DNA from: Taxillus chinensis
Taxonomy: Eukaryota > Streptophyta > Magnoliopsida > Santalales > Loranthaceae
Length of the DNA: 64,000 nt
Assembly: GCA_023512835.1 (NCBI GenBank)
Contig: CM042089.1
Coordinates: forward strand, 13,655,759 to 13,719,758
Reading direction: 5' to 3'
Shown piece by piece: positions 21,463-34,178 of the stretch. The notes under the pieces are model-generated. The model had not been told where the DNA came from. It made no database searches and saw only the letters and a program-made list of their open reading frames with translations. The position numbers and the translations under genes were made by a program. The stretch's first letter is position 1. Each line of letters opens with the position of its first letter.

Positions 21463-24400
21463 ATTTATTTGCGCTCTTGGTCCGTCCCTAGAACGTGGTG
21501 GCCTGGGTTGTTCTGTAAATATTTCTTTTATGGTTTTTTTTCAACTTAATTATTAACTTGTAAATTTGTTAAAAGTGTAAAGCCAGTGATTGTTTCCTTC
21601 CACGTGTTCACGCATATTTTCAACTAAAACCAGGTAAATCGATCTAAACGGTGTTGGGACTTGGGGTCACCCATGACCAAACAACCGGTGTCAATGTGAT
21701 ACAAACTCATGAGAAGGGAAATTAGAGCCTCCATCCATGGTGTAGCCCATTGGTAAAGGACCCACATGAACATTTAATTATTACTAGAATTAAATTCCTT
21801 TCTCCTGTGGCCATATGGCAAATGAGGTAGGTAATCAAAGGTGACCACATGATCACTGTACCAAATCTTATGGGGATTTCTCACAGGTGTGATAGGGTTG
21901 GCGTCATTTTGTTTATCCATTGGTATCAGGTTTTCTCAACTCGAACCTTCATGGAATTTTTCTCCACGCTTAACATAATGGCGAATACCAACTCGCTTCT
22001 ATGTTGGTATTATCACAGTAATACCAATGGAGCCTATCACACCTTTCTCAACGGATACTTACCAATGGATGAAGAGAAGATAGGGCTTAGTGCCAATAAT
22101 TGTGATATCATTATATTTTACATTTAATGATCCCCACAAGCGTGAGTATCCATCCTCAATTGATTTTCGATCGAAATTACTCACCGGATTCATCATCTGA
22201 ATTAACATGGCAACTGATGTGTTTGCGTATGTAAAATTGTTAATTGTATTCGTGATAGATGACATGTTGAATCGGTTTGATGAATTTTGATTTAATTTCT
22301 GTCTTTGTTGATTATTGTATTTGTGGAATATGACATGTTTACTTCAGTTCGGAATGAACTTTAGTTCGAAAGAATAAGATTTCGGTTCAGGAAAATAGGA
22401 CTTCGATTCGCGAATTCAGTTCGTAAAATAAAGACTTTAGTTTGAAAAATAAAGATTTTGGTTTAGAAAATAGAACTTTGGTTCGGGAAATAGAGACTTC
22501 GGTTCAGGAAATAGGTCTTTGATTCAACAAATAGGGGCTTCGGTTCGGAAAATAGGGACTTCGGTTTGGGAAATAAGGCTTTGGTTCGGAAAGTAAAAAC
22601 TTCGTTTCGAAAAATAAGAATTTCGGTTTCGAAAAATAAGGATTTCGGTTCAGAAAATAGGTCTTCGGTTCGGAAAAGCCTTCTATATCCCGAACTGAAT
22701 CATCAAATTGAATTAAACCATCCCCTACATATGTGTTTTTGGGTTCTATGAACTGTAGTTATATCCGGTGGACTGTAATTTCAGGTGAAATCTTCAAATG
22801 GCTATATCCTTGCGTACAATGCAGCATTTTGGGTCCATTTTTTTATTTGTAGCTATGAACGAGAGCTACAGCGTCCAAACTCCAGTAGGGGGTTTGCCGC
22901 TCTCAAATTTCCAAAAAAATCCTTTTTCACCTCTAAATCCTGATTTTTAGTAGATTATTACATTTTTTTACTACAACTCTTTGGGATTTGATTTTTAGCA
23001 GATTATTGCATCTTTTTAGCAGATGTTTAATTCGTAAAATAGTACTTCGGTTTTTCGTAATACAATTATTTTCTGAATTGAATCGATTTAAATGTTGTTT
23101 TGTTTTCACCGTTCGGTCGTCCATGTTTTTGACGCAACGCGTAATATTTTTAGCCATGCTGGATGCCTCACTGGACTGACATGTTGGATCGACATGTAGA
23201 TCTGGTTTTAAATTCGGTAAAATCATCCGAACAAAAAATTTATTCCATTCTCTAGCCATGTCATTATCACAATAACAATTATGATGTCTTGTTGAAGCCC
23301 ACGGATTGGCATGTTTGGGCGTAATACCTTGAGTTAAGCCAACCTACCGGCCTAACCTTTTACTCTACACGATCAATGTCTGACGTCTTCGATTACCTTT
23401 GCTATGTTTGCTTTGAGGCAGGGTCAAACCCAGAAACTCATTCCAGGAGGGCCAAGACTAGAAGGCAGAAGTCTTAAATTGAAACACAAAAGTAAAAGGC
23501 TAATGTTAAAAATTCGCATCTCCGTACCTGTAGTCGGCACCTTGCTGAAGAAACGGCCTAATGATAAATAAAAAATAGGTCATAAAAAATTGAGAACAAA
23601 TTAGATACTATTACTTTTTATTTTACTCTGTATTTTTATTATTTATATGATATGATAAATCATAAATGTCTCTTCTTCATGTTTGGTAGGGTCATGAGTT
23701 ATGAGTGTATTTAATTTTGTATTTTAAAACTTATTATTTTAAATGTCTTCATAAAGAACGAAGAGGGGGGTTGATTGCTTAATTTGTATACCATTACACA
23801 CACAGATATATAAATATATATAATAATTAGGTATATTTGAAAAATGAGAGGGGGCCATGCCCCCCCCCCCTAATAAGGTCTGGGCCTGCCACTGCTTTAA
23901 GGTCATGCAACATTACTTTGAGGTCCTTACTAGAGTGTGTGATATTGCTTTGCAATCCTTGTTTGGGCGTGCGGCAAACAATGTCTATCGTTTTCTTTGA
24001 GGTCCTTCATTGGGCATGCAACTTACTAGGCTCCATCCCCCATCGTGAATTAGGATCAAGGTAAAGTTATCTTAGTTTGAGTTGTTACTTGCTTTGAGGT
24101 CCTTCATTGGGCGTGCATCAGTCGTCATCACACACTTAAGTTACTGAATTTTGTGTTTATCTGTCATATTATATTAGTATTTATTTATAATATTATTTGT
24201 TTTATTGTATTATTCAATTTCCTATTAACTTATTGTGTTCCATATCCATGTCTCACCTCTATCATTATCTATTAATCATTATTGCATATACTTTTCTTTA
24301 CTTTTAAAAAGTGCTATCATTACTTTTCTTTTATAAAGTAAATTCTTTTACTTTTATTTTTTATTGTAATTATTGTGTTATTTTGGTTAAATATTAAAAA

Positions 24401-24682
24401 ACCCAAAAATATAATAAATTACTGGAATAGGTAAAGGGTTAGGGGGAAGATTTTCATTTATCTTGTTTTTCAACTCCTTGTCTTCCTACACTTTCAATTT
24501 CTTGTTTTCCTTCACTCTCTATTCCTTCTTCTTTTTCTCCTAACAATACTTCAAAAAATTTACAAACTAATTTCAAAATAATTGCTCAAATCTTTTCTAT
24601 GATTCATGATAAGATTCATTATCATATATATTCTATATTTTCCTCATAATGGACAAAAGAACATCATTCAAAACATCTTTCA
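21463..24682. other. Intergenic DNA, no supported gene
   Basis: Bases 21463-22320 have no recognisable gene. A minisatellite follows (22355-22676). Bases about 22925-23050 repeat 'tttttagtagattatt'. Near 23325 the stretch 'cttgagttaagccaac' matches the leader of the pararetrovirus copies (rc of about 39895), suggesting a small further fragment. Bases 23890-24120 repeat 'tttgaggtccttcattgggcgtgc' in parts. 24160-24682 is AT-rich. Confidence 0.5.
22355..22676. repeat. Degenerate minisatellite, unit about 23 bp
   Basis: Roughly fourteen imperfect units of the type 'ggttcggaaaatagggactt' follow one another. Units differ by several bases and by 1-2 bp in length, so the array is old. One frame stays open through part of it, as expected from a near-periodic array, and is not called a gene. 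A lone further unit lies near 23030. Confidence 0.85.
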
Positions 24683-24687
24683 AAGTA

Positions 24688-25751
24688 TGTAGAGACTCGT
24701 ACCTGTGTGGTTAGAGTTAGGCCCGAATAAGAATTTCTATAATTTATTAGTATGCATTATTATTAATTATTATAATTACTTTAATATTTTGCGTTATTCT
24801 TATAATTTTGAGTGGTATGGTTGAGAATTTGTTATTATTATTATTATTAGATTATTATTATTATTAGGAATTGATAAGTAAAAATAAGGAGTACTTAGGG
24901 TGAAACCCTATTTTTGGTTGTGCGTGCGCTTAAGCAGGGGAGCACAGGTTTGAAGCGATTGTGTTCTTGGTTGTTTCTAAAGTTTGAATCTCTAGGTAGG
25001 TGACCTTCAATTCCACTTTTTATATGAACGCCAAATTTAAAGGTTAGAGTTGAAGCTACTTGCATACATATGTGTATATACGTATATAAATATATGAATT
25101 TATATACGTTTTGGTGAATAATAAAAGGGCGACTGGATGTGGAAGGAGGAGGCGACGATGGCGCTGCCGTCCTTGTAGAGTTCGATGTCAGAGCTCGCCG
25201 GACGCCAGCCCGGAGAGGACGGATCCGCGGCGGCCGGATCTGAGCCGATGGTGTGCTGCGCGCTGGCGAGGAGAACGGCGTGAACGTTGCGCACCTGGTG
25301 GGGTGGTTGCGCGCAGTGTGAGAGAGATCGGGCAATGGCGGTCTCCCTGCACGCCGAGAGAGAGAGAGGTCGGGCATGACGCTGTCGTCCCGTGGTCGCT
25401 GTGGTCCCTGCGCGCCAGTGAGAGAGATCGGGCAACGGCGGTCTCCCTGCACGCCGAGAGAGAGAGAGGTCGGGCATGACGCTGTCGTCCCGTGGTCGCT
25501 GTGGTCCCTGCGCGCCAGTGAGAGAGATCGGGCAACGGCGGTCTCCCTGCGCGCCGAGAGAGAGAGAGAGAGAGAGGGTGTGGAGGGGTGGCGACACCTG
25601 TGCCACCCCTGGTTCGTCAACCCTAATGGGCTGACGGGTGGGTAACCCACTCGTTGGGAATGTCGTGGGGTGCCGTTTAATTAGGTAGGTAAATAAATAA
25701 ATAAATAGGTTAGGTCAAAGACCAAATAAATAAATAAATATATACACACAG

Positions 25752-25787
<36 letters not shown>

Positions 25788-26821
25788 AGTTCTTTTGTTT
25801 CACTTGGCATTGAATATTAATCGTAACTGAATATTAATGGTGCAATTATAAATGCATAACTAATGTTTCTATGCTATACTTAGAATTTAAATTATTAACT
25901 GTTTAGTGAATTCGTGTAAATGAACATACACATATACGTATACAAATAACCACTGTGGCTTTGTATTAATTAGATTGGTGATTTAAATGTTTGTAGTGTT
26001 GTTGTGCAAAGTTCTGACTCTTGGGAATCTTGTGTTTAAATTGAAGTCGATTAGTTGTGGGTGTGGATAATTGTCTTGGAATTGGTTGGGTTAGCTAGGG
26101 TCCCATACGGAGGTGGCAAGAGGCCGCAGTCCCCATGTGGTGGTAACCCAGGTCCCATATGTGGCAAAGTTGTCATTAAGGACACCACGGTCCCACATAT
26201 GGTCGACTAGTAGTGTTTTGAATTCCTGGAGTTGGTAGCGGGAAATCCCGTGGAAGGATGAATGGCCAGATTGAACCTTAAATGATGGGAATGTGATGTG
26301 ATGACTTGTTTGTGATTTAAATGAAATTTTAATTGTGATAGAATATGACACCACACCAGCACAAGCATACACTTCATATAGACTTAGAAATTTGTGTAAT
26401 GGGATAGTGGAGATGGGGGTTACCTACTGAGCGCTCGTGCTCACCCTACTTTATTTCTATTCTTCCTACGGGTTGTAGGGATTAGTCATTGGAGCCTTTG
26501 CACGGCAGTCGGGACTTCTTGGTGTAGGATCCTTTATGGACATTTTTGGTTTATTTATTTATTTTCCGACTTGGGTCCGTGACGATTGTTGTGAACCCAA
26601 TTAGTGGGACTTTTTGTGTTATTGGTGTCTGGACATTTATGTGGATTGGTTGCCTGTTATGCTCAATTATTAAACTTTGGATTTAACTTATTGGTGTACA
26701 AGTCTACCCCTGTTGTAGTATTGTACGGTTTTGGATCGGTCTCAACCCCTCGCCCTCCAGGAGTGGGCGCGGGGAAGTCGCGTTTGGTTACGTGAGTGCT
26801 CGAGAATTCGGGGGCGTGACA
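24688..26821 (+). mobile_element. 5' LTR of the Gypsy element (2,134 bp)
   Basis: It starts TGTAGAGAC and ends GTGACA. Internal features are AAT-rich blocks near 24835, an 'agggtgaaaccct' block, a GC-rich stretch holding a 100-bp tandem array (25321-25576), TG/TA microsatellites near 25740-25790, a CATATG motif array (26098-26215) and a region like 'gctcaccctact' near 26450. Long frames on both strands at 24895-25650 come from GC- and CT-rich low-complexity DNA and are not genes. Confidence 0.9.
25321..25576. repeat. 100-bp tandem repeat inside the 5' LTR
   Basis: The word AGAGAGATCGGGCAA(C/T)GG recurs at 25321, 25421 and 25521, exactly 100 bp apart, followed by the same 'gcggtctccctg' and GA-rich text. 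The 3' LTR has only two such starts (about 32800 and 32893), so copy number changed after insertion or differs by assembly. Confidence 0.9.
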
Positions 26822-26824
26822 AGT

Positions 26825-26835
26825 TGGTATCGAGC
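26825..26835 (+). other. Primer-binding site (initiator tRNA-Met type, one base short)
   Basis: TGGTATCGAGC follows the LTR end by three bases. It equals the usual TGGTATCAGAGC with one A missing. The same bases (TGGTATCGAGC) appear in the pararetrovirus copy at 41873. Confidence 0.8.
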
Positions 26836-27315
26836 ATGGTTAAGTGGACCTAGGTAGTGAGGGGTGGTTGATAGACACTTATAAGCTTAGAAGACTATAG
26901 GGAGGCGCCTGATCAACGCAGTCCTTATATGTGTTCTGGTTGACTGAGGGTCGATTAGATTATCTTAGGAAGCATTTGGGTTGGGTGCATACATGTTTGT
27001 GACTTGTGTGCATATTTAGGCACTAGAAATCATCTGTTAATGTCGTTATGATGAGGTGTTTGTATTGATTATACAATTGCCTATCCGTGGTTTGTTTTTC
27101 TTTGGTAATTGATTGTGCTTAAATTGAAAACGCTATTGGGCAAATTCAAACATAGGAAGTCCGAGTAAATAACCACATAATTTGGTGAATAGAATAAGGA
27201 GCTTAGAGATCTCATTATTTGTATGGCGGACTTGGTTCTGCTATTTGTTTAAATAATTTGGTTGTTAGACTAGTGCGCGTAGTTAATAGATATTATTGAT
27301 TTGTGTTGGTGCGTA

Positions 27316-28530
27316 ATGGCACCCAAGACTAGGGCTCAAGGTCCAGCGAGGAGCTATCCCTTCGGTCCGAATCACAAGGAGAACAAAGTTCTCCAAGACA
27401 CCTTGGGTTCGAGAGGTTGTCGCTCGGATTGGGGCTCAAATACTGAGCCAAATCCAGGGTGCCATGCGAGGTACCATGAGGGAGGTGGCCGAGAGAAGTG
27501 ATGCGAGAGGAGCCGAGGAAGCAGACGGCCTCGGTAGAGCAACAACGGGAGGTTCTAGAGGAGAGCCAACCACAGGTCATGACAGTTCCGCTGCGTCTGA
27601 CCGATTAGTGGGTGAGTCGGTTCCTGGCGAGAAACCGACGAAGTTTGAGGCGAATACGAGACCCGATGAGGCCGAGGAATGGGTCAAATGGATAGAGGAC
27701 ATCTTCGACCTGATCCAGTGCCCGAGGAGGCTAAGGTCCGCTTAGCCACACATTTCCTGGTAAGTGGGGCCCACGGTGGTGGGACGCGTGGAAGCATGTT
27801 CACGAGAGCCCGATGGCATGGGAGGACTTCGTGGAACTCTTCTACACAGAGTATTTCCCTCGCTCTGTGCAGAAGACGAGGCGATGAGAGTACTACACAC
27901 TAGAGCAGGGCAGTCGGACTATGACAGAGTATGTAACTGCTTTCACTGAGCTAGGGAGATTTGCCCCAGAGTCATGGAGGGTTGAGGCTAATAAGACCAG
28001 GATTTCATTGATGGGCTGAGACCATCACTCAGGAGGGGACTGAACATGATGGAGTTGACCACTTACAGTGACGCGGTCAACAAGGCACTTATTGGAGAGC
28101 GGGACTTAAACCAGATCAGGACTCAGAAACCAGGGAGCTCATCGGGGCCTAGCCAGAAGAGGTCAAGAGAGGAGCAATCTGAGGGACAGGGGGACAAGAG
28201 GCCGGTGCCCAAATTTTCACAAACGGGGAACTCGGGCGAGCTTACATCTCACGGTTTTTGGGGACATGTCGATCTTGTGGACTTCGGGGACACAAGGAGG
28301 CGGATTGTAGGCGGAAGAGTGGCAACCCACTCAAGTGTTTTCGATGTGGGGGACTGGGACACAGGATAGGAGAGTGTCCTTCTGCCAATTCAGCTAGTGT
28401 TGCGGGGCCACATCGACCTCGTGACCAGGGCCAGAGGAGCGGTGCTCCATACCAGAGACCAGCTCAGTCAGGACAGTCGGTACAGGGACGGCTCGTTACT
28501 CGGCGGCCTCGGCGGGAGGTCCGAGCTTAG
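27316..28530 (+). pseudogene. Frameshifted Gypsy gag with two CCHC zinc knuckles
   Basis: A start codon at 27316 opens a frame that is soon broken, and gag-like text continues in other frames. Bases near 27826-27870 encode a capsid-type segment (EDFVELFYTEYFPRSVQ). Two zinc knuckles of pattern CX2CX4HX4C lie at 28267-28311 (CRSCGLRGHKEADC) and 28336-28377 (CFRCGGLGHRIGEC). Gag proteins of this class form the particle and bind RNA through such knuckles. The knuckles are intact, while at least three frame changes separate the start from them. The frame then continues into protease text. Confidence 0.82.
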
Positions 28531-28599
28531 AAGGACGAGTGATCGAGCTACGACAAGTCGGGCCAGCGGTAGTGTGCGAAGGGGAGGAACTATACTATC

Positions 28600-31500
28600 A
28601 ACGACGAGAGGCGAAGTTCCACCAGTTGATGAGGCGAGTCGGGGGCAGTCTTGTGAGAGGTACGATTTTGGTTTCACACACTATTTGTCTTGTCTTGATT
28701 GACACCTGGTGCTACACATTCTTTTATCGCACACTCACTTGTTGAGGGATTAGAGTTGGATTGTGGTCACCTGATCAGCCCCTTGTGGTTGATACACCCG
28801 TAGGGGCCCGGTGGTGATCGATAAGGTGCTTTCGGGATGTGAGGTTATTCTCGGAGGTGTTGACCTCCGGTGTAACTTATTTGCGATGCACTTTGATACT
28901 TTTGATGTGATACTAGGTATGGGCTGGTTGACCGTGTAGAGGCAATGATTGAGTGTTATAGGCGACGAGTGACCTTCCTCACACCTGAGGGCACTCGAGG
29001 CACCTTCGTGGGTGAGTGGTCCGATGATGCGTGCAAATTGGGGCCTTTAAAGCAAGGATGGGGTGATGTAACCCATCGGTTAGCGATCGACTCTAGTTGA
29101 TCCCCGAGCGGGAGGGTAAGGTGGTGTTACCCAAGGTGGTGGATCAGTTTCCGACGTGTTTCCCGAGGACTTGGTTGATTTACCACCAGAGAGAGGGGTG
29201 GACTTCTCGATAGAGTTGTTACTCGGGACAATACCTACGTTAGGCGGCTTATAGGATGACACCAGTTGAGCTTCGAGAGTGAAGAGGCGGGTTGACGATC
29301 TTTTGGCGCGTGGTTTTATTAGACGGAGTAGTTCGCCTTGGAGTGCTCGGTGTTATTCGCCAAAAAGGCGAGATGGTTCTCTTCGGTTGTGTATTGACTA
29401 TCGGCGGTTAAACTAGGTGACGAAGAAAAATGATACCCCTACCGAGGATCGATGATTTATTTGACCGGTTCAGGGGTGCCTGTTGGTTTTCCAAGATCGA
29501 CTTGAGGTCCGGATACCATCGGCTACGCGTGCGAAGTCGGATATTCGAAGACGACCTTCAATGCGAGATATGGCCATTATAAGTGGTGTTGATGCCCTTT
29601 GGGCTCACAAATGCTCCAAGCCGTGTTCATGGGATTGATGAACGATTTTCACCTATCTTGATCGGTTCGTGGTGGTCTTTATAGATGATATTCTAATTTA
29701 CTCCCACGCAGAGAGCGAGCATGAGGAGCATTTACATGTGGTGTTGCGACGTTGAGGGACCATAGACTTTACGCAAAAATTCACGAAGTGTGATTTTTGG
29801 GTCGCAAAGGGTGAAATTTTTAGGGCATGTGGTATCATCGGAGGGTATCACAAAGGGATCCCGGCAAGATTAAAGCGGTGATATCTTGGAAGCGGCCAAC
29901 GAATGTTTTTGAGATACGGAGTTTTTACGGGGTTGGCGGGTTATTACAGGAGGTTTGTCAAGGACTTTTCCCGTTTAGATGCACCGATGACTAGCTTAAC
30001 CCGAAAGGGGTGCGGTTTGACTGGTTGGACGATTGTGAGGAGGCTTTCAGTGCTGAAGACCAGTTACTTCGGCACTATCCTGGTCTACCACGGAGGGTGT
30101 ACCCTATGAGGTTTATTGTGATGCCTCTAATGTTGGATTGGCTTGTGTGCTCATGTAGGAAGGACGGGTAATTGCTTATGGTTCCCGTCGGTTGAGGATC
30201 CATGAGAAGAACTACCCTACGCATGATTTAGAGCTAACGCGGTAATCTTTGCGAAGAGTTGGCAACACTATCTCCTTGGGGAGAAGTTCGTGGTATACAC
30301 CGACCACAAAGAGCTTGGTGACATCTTCTCTGGCGGGATCTGAATCTTAGACGGGGCGTTGGGTGGAGTATATGCGGCAGTGCTAGTTTGATCTACAATA
30401 TACACCTGGGAAGGGGAATGTAGTAGCATGCCTTGAGCCGAAGAGCCCGACCACGATGGCTCTGTCTTTGTCAAGGAATGGGAGATGATGGGCAACCAGT
30501 TGCCCCGAGGTTACTGACCGGTGCGGGGCGTCTTGCAGGGTATGATGAGTGTGGTTATAGCGAGTGCCCGAGTTGCGGCGTCGGGTTATTGAAGGTCGAT
30601 TTGGGGATGTTGAGTGTGAGGTCATCCGAGATCGAATTCGACTGCGTACTTTTGGCCGATTGGACGAGAGGATTCCGACCATGTGTGTTGCACTATCGAG
30701 GTCGATTGATAGCTCCATTTTCTCTCCGGGAAACGCTTCTACGGAATTCCATCACTCTCATTTGGTGTTCATCCCGGGGGGAACGAAGATGTATCGTCTT
30801 TGTTCGACGCTGTCGTGGTCGGGCCTTAAAAGGGCGTTGCGGAGTTTGTTCGACGGTGCTTGACATGCCAAGCCGGTCAGGGCCGAGCATTTGTGGTCTG
30901 CACTGTGCCGAGTGGAAGTGGGATCATGTGACTATGGACTTCATCACGTGGCTACCTCGTTAGAGGCTATGATACTATTTGGTTTTTGTAGACCGTTTGA
31001 CTAAATTTGCCACACTATATTCCAATTCGTGCGACCGATCCATCCAGACCTTGGGATAACGATGTGTCGACGTGGTGGTACGATTGCATGGTGTGCCATT
31101 ATCGATCGTCTCGATGGGGATGCACGGATTCCTTAGCCATTATAGCGGCGATTCTGACGTGCTTTGGGCACCCGAGTGAATTTGAGTACAGACTTATCAC
31201 CCACGGACGGATGGCCGGTCCGAGCGCACTATTCGCATTCTCGAGGGCATGCTCCATGTGTGTGTGTTGGATTTTGGCGGTTGTTGGGAGGCACACCTTC
31301 CCTTGGTGGAGTTCTCCACAACAACGGTTATTAGGCTACGATAGGAATGGCGCCATATGAGGCATTGTATGGGCGACCGTGTTGCTCCCCCCTCTCGTGT
31401 TGGGCCCAGGGGAGGGAGCGATTGTTTTGGGTCCCGATATGGTTCGGGAGACTACCGAGGGTTGGTTGGTGATCCGACAGCGGATGTTGACGGCCCGAGT

Positions 31501-31960
31501 CGTCGGCAATCATATGCTGATAGTCGGCGATGACCGTGGGTTTTATCAGGGGATCGCGTCTTCTTGCGAGTCTCGCCACGACGGGGCTAGGCGGTTTGGG
31601 CGGGTTCCAAACTCTCACCTCGATTTGTAGGTCCTTTTCCTATCATTGCGATCGTGGGACCGCTTGCTTACCGATGGAGTTACCGCCCGAGTAGCTCGTG
31701 TTCATGATGTTTTCCATGTCTCCCCCAGGTTAAATATTACCCGGATCCTTCCCATGTTCTAGATTGGCGTGAGATAGAGTCACAGATGATGGTTCGATCG
31801 TAGAGGCCCGGTTCGGTTTAGACCACCGGGAGCGGGTTTCATGGGCAAGACAATTCCTTTGGTTCGCTTTTTATGGCGTCACCATAAATGGAGGAGCAGA
31901 CACGGAGCGGGGAGTTAGATGCGTGCTTTTCACCCCGAATTGTTCGGAGGACCAACAGGT
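28600..31960 (+). pseudogene. Broken Gypsy pol: protease, reverse transcriptase, RNase H, integrase, chromodomain-like tail
   Basis: Order seen: the aspartic protease site near 28698-28727, split by an extra base; protease end FDVILGMGW at 28901-28927; reverse transcriptase pieces near 29385 (CIDYRRL), 29480-29530 ([11 protein letters not shown]) and the catalytic segment FIDDILIYS near 29678-29705; RNase H CDASNVGLA near 30118; integrase core text WKWDHVTMDFI near 30909; and post-integrase HDVFHVS near 31700. Frames change every 100-300 bp, mostly through small insertions or deletions, while local residue text remains good. The Gypsy order (integrase last) is clear. The many indels with few obvious stop-creating substitutions are unusual and discussed in the findings. 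Confidence 0.85.
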
Positions 31961-32161
31961 CCTAAGGTGGGGAGGATGTCAAGATCCTTATCATGCATTG
32001 TTGTTTTGTTTGTTATGCTTAGTGTGAATCGTTGTGTTGTTGGTTATTGTTCGTGGGTGTTGTTTTGTCTATCATGTTAATTATAGCTAGGTTGTATATA
32101 CTTATGTTAGCAGGACGTCTTTACCTCGTTAGATGACTTGTCTTTTCGGGACGAAAGTCCT

Positions 32162-32174
32162 AAGGTGGGGAGGA
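32162..32174 (+). other. Polypurine tract
   Basis: AAGGTGGGGAGGA directly precedes the 3' LTR and is the plus-strand primer site expected there. The same tract, in reverse, sits at 660, 2213 and 8668 in the minus-strand family. Confidence 0.88.
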
Positions 32175-33113
32175 TGTAGAGACCCGTACCAGTGGTTAGA
32201 GTTAGGCCAATAAGAATTTCTATAATTTATTAGTATGCATTATTATTAATTATTATAATTACTTTAATATTTTGCGTTATTCCTATAATTTTGAGTGGTA
32301 TGTATTGAGAATTTGTTATTATTATTATTATTAGATTATTATTATTATTAGGAATTGATAAGTAAAAATAAAGAGTACTTAGGGTGAAACCCTATTTTTG
32401 GTTGTGCGTGCGCGCCAGCAGGGGGAGCACGAGTTTGAAGCGATTGTGTTCTTGGTTGTTTCTAAAGTTTGAATCTCTAGGTAGGTGACCTTCATTCCCA
32501 CTTTTTATATGAACGCCAAATTTAAAGGTTAGGTTGAAGCTACTTGCATACATATGTGTATATACGTATATAAATATATGAATTTATATACGTTTGGTGA
32601 ATAATAAAGGGCGACCGGATGTGGAAGGAGGAGGCGACGGTGGCGCCGCCGTCTTGGAGAGTTCGATGTCGTAGCTCGCCGGACGCCAGACGGAGAGGAC
32701 GGATCCGCGGCGTCCGGATTCGAGCCGATGGTTTGTCTGGACAGCAGCGAGGAGAACGGGCGTGAACGTTGCGCACCGGTGGGGTGGTTGCGCGTGTGAG
32801 AGAGATCGGGCAACGGCGGTCTCCACGCGCCGAGAGAGAGAGGTCGGGCACGACTGCCGTTGTCCCATGGTCGCTGTGGTCCCTCGCGCGACTGAGAGAT
32901 CGGGCAACGGGCGGTCCCCGCGCGCCAAGAGAGAGAGGAGGGTGGAGGGGTGGCGACACTGTGCCACCTCGGTTCGTCAACCCTAATGGGTGACGGGTGG
33001 ACCGGCCCACTCGTTGGGGCATTGGGTAAGGTCTTTGTTTAATTAGGTAGGTAAATAAATAAATAAATAGGTTAGGTCAAAGACCAAATAAATAAATAAA
33101 TATATACACACAA

Positions 33114-33149
<36 letters not shown>

Positions 33150-34173
33150 AGTTCTTTTTTTTCACTTGGCATTGAATATTAATCGAATCGAATATTAATG
33201 GTGCAATTATAAATGCATAACTAATGTTTCTATGCTGTACTTAGAATTTAAATTATTAACTGTTTAGTGAATTCGTGTAAATGAACATACACATATACGT
33301 ATACAAATAACCACTGTGGCTTTGTATTAATTAGATTGGTGATTTAAATGTTTGTAGTGTTGTTGTGCAAAGTTCGACTCTTGGGAATCTTGTGTTTAAA
33401 TTGAAGTCGATTAGTTGTGGGTGTGGATAATTGTCTTGGAATTGGTTGGGTTAATCGCGGTCCACACAGGGCTGGTAACCAGGGTCCCATATGTGGTCGG
33501 TAACCCCAGGTCCCATATGTGGCAAAGTTAATAATTAAGGACACCACAGCCCCACATATGGCCGACTAGTAGTGTTTTGAATTCTTGAGTTGGTAGCGGG
33601 AAATCAGGTGGAAGGATGAATGGCCAGATTGAACCTTAAATGATGGGAATGTGATGATTGACTTGTTTGTGATTTAAATGAAATTTTAATTGTGATAGAA
33701 TATGACACCACACCTAAGACAAGCATACACTTCATATAGACTTAGAAATTTGTGTAATGGGATAGTGGAGATGGGGGTTACCTCACCTAGCGCTCGTGCT
33801 CACCCTACTTTATTTCTATTCTTCCTACAGGTTGTAGGGATTAGGGTTGTTGGAGCCTTTGCACTACAGGTCGGGACTTCTTGGTGTAGGATCCTTTATG
33901 GACATTTTTGGTTTATTTATTTATTTTCGGGACTTGGGTCCGTGACGATTGTCATAACCCAATTAGTGGGACTTTTTGTGTTGTTGGTGTCTTTGACATT
34001 TATGTGGATTGGTTACTTGTTATGCTCAATTATTAAACTTTGGATTTAACTTATTGGTGTACAAGTCTACCCCTTTGTAGTATTGTACGGGTTTGGATCG
34101 ATCCAACCCCTCACCCTCTGGAGGGCGGGGAAGTCGTTTCCAGTTCATGAGTGCTCAAAATTCGGGGGTGACA
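32175..34173 (+). mobile_element. 3' LTR of the Gypsy element (1,999 bp)
   Basis: It matches 24688-26821 over its whole length with many short deletions, mainly in the GC-rich part (32600-33010), and is 135 bp shorter. About 100 bp of the difference is one unit of the 100-bp tandem repeat. AT-rich parts are nearly identical. A CATATG motif array is kept at about 33460-33570, though with a shortened first unit. It ends GTGACA, followed by AAGTA. Confidence 0.9.
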
Positions 34174-34178
34174 AAGTA

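Larger units (their letters stand above)
24683..34178 (+). mobile_element. Full-length Ty3/Gypsy LTR retrotransposon (chromovirus type) with target duplication
   Basis: The element spans 24688-34173 and is flanked by identical 5-bp target duplications, AAGTA at 24683-24687 and 34174-34178. It has the layout LTR, primer-binding site, gag, protease, reverse transcriptase, RNase H, integrase, a chromodomain-like tail, polypurine tract, LTR. Integrase following RNase H makes it Ty3/Gypsy. The post-integrase region with 'HDVFHVS' type residues near 31700 and a 'RFLWRHH' type segment near 31870 suggests a Tekay/Del-like chromovirus. Every coding domain is broken by small insertions or deletions, so it looks non-functional as written. 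Confidence 0.9.

Noticed and set aside
21880..22130. TGGTATCAGG at about 21923 as a primer-binding site
   Set aside because: There is no LTR end or convincing viral leader around it. The match to initiator tRNA-Met is incomplete and may be chance.
24895..25650. 251-codon frame in the 5' LTR
   Set aside because: The frame is periodic because it crosses the 100-bp tandem repeat, is broken in the matching 3' LTR, and lies fully within the LTR.
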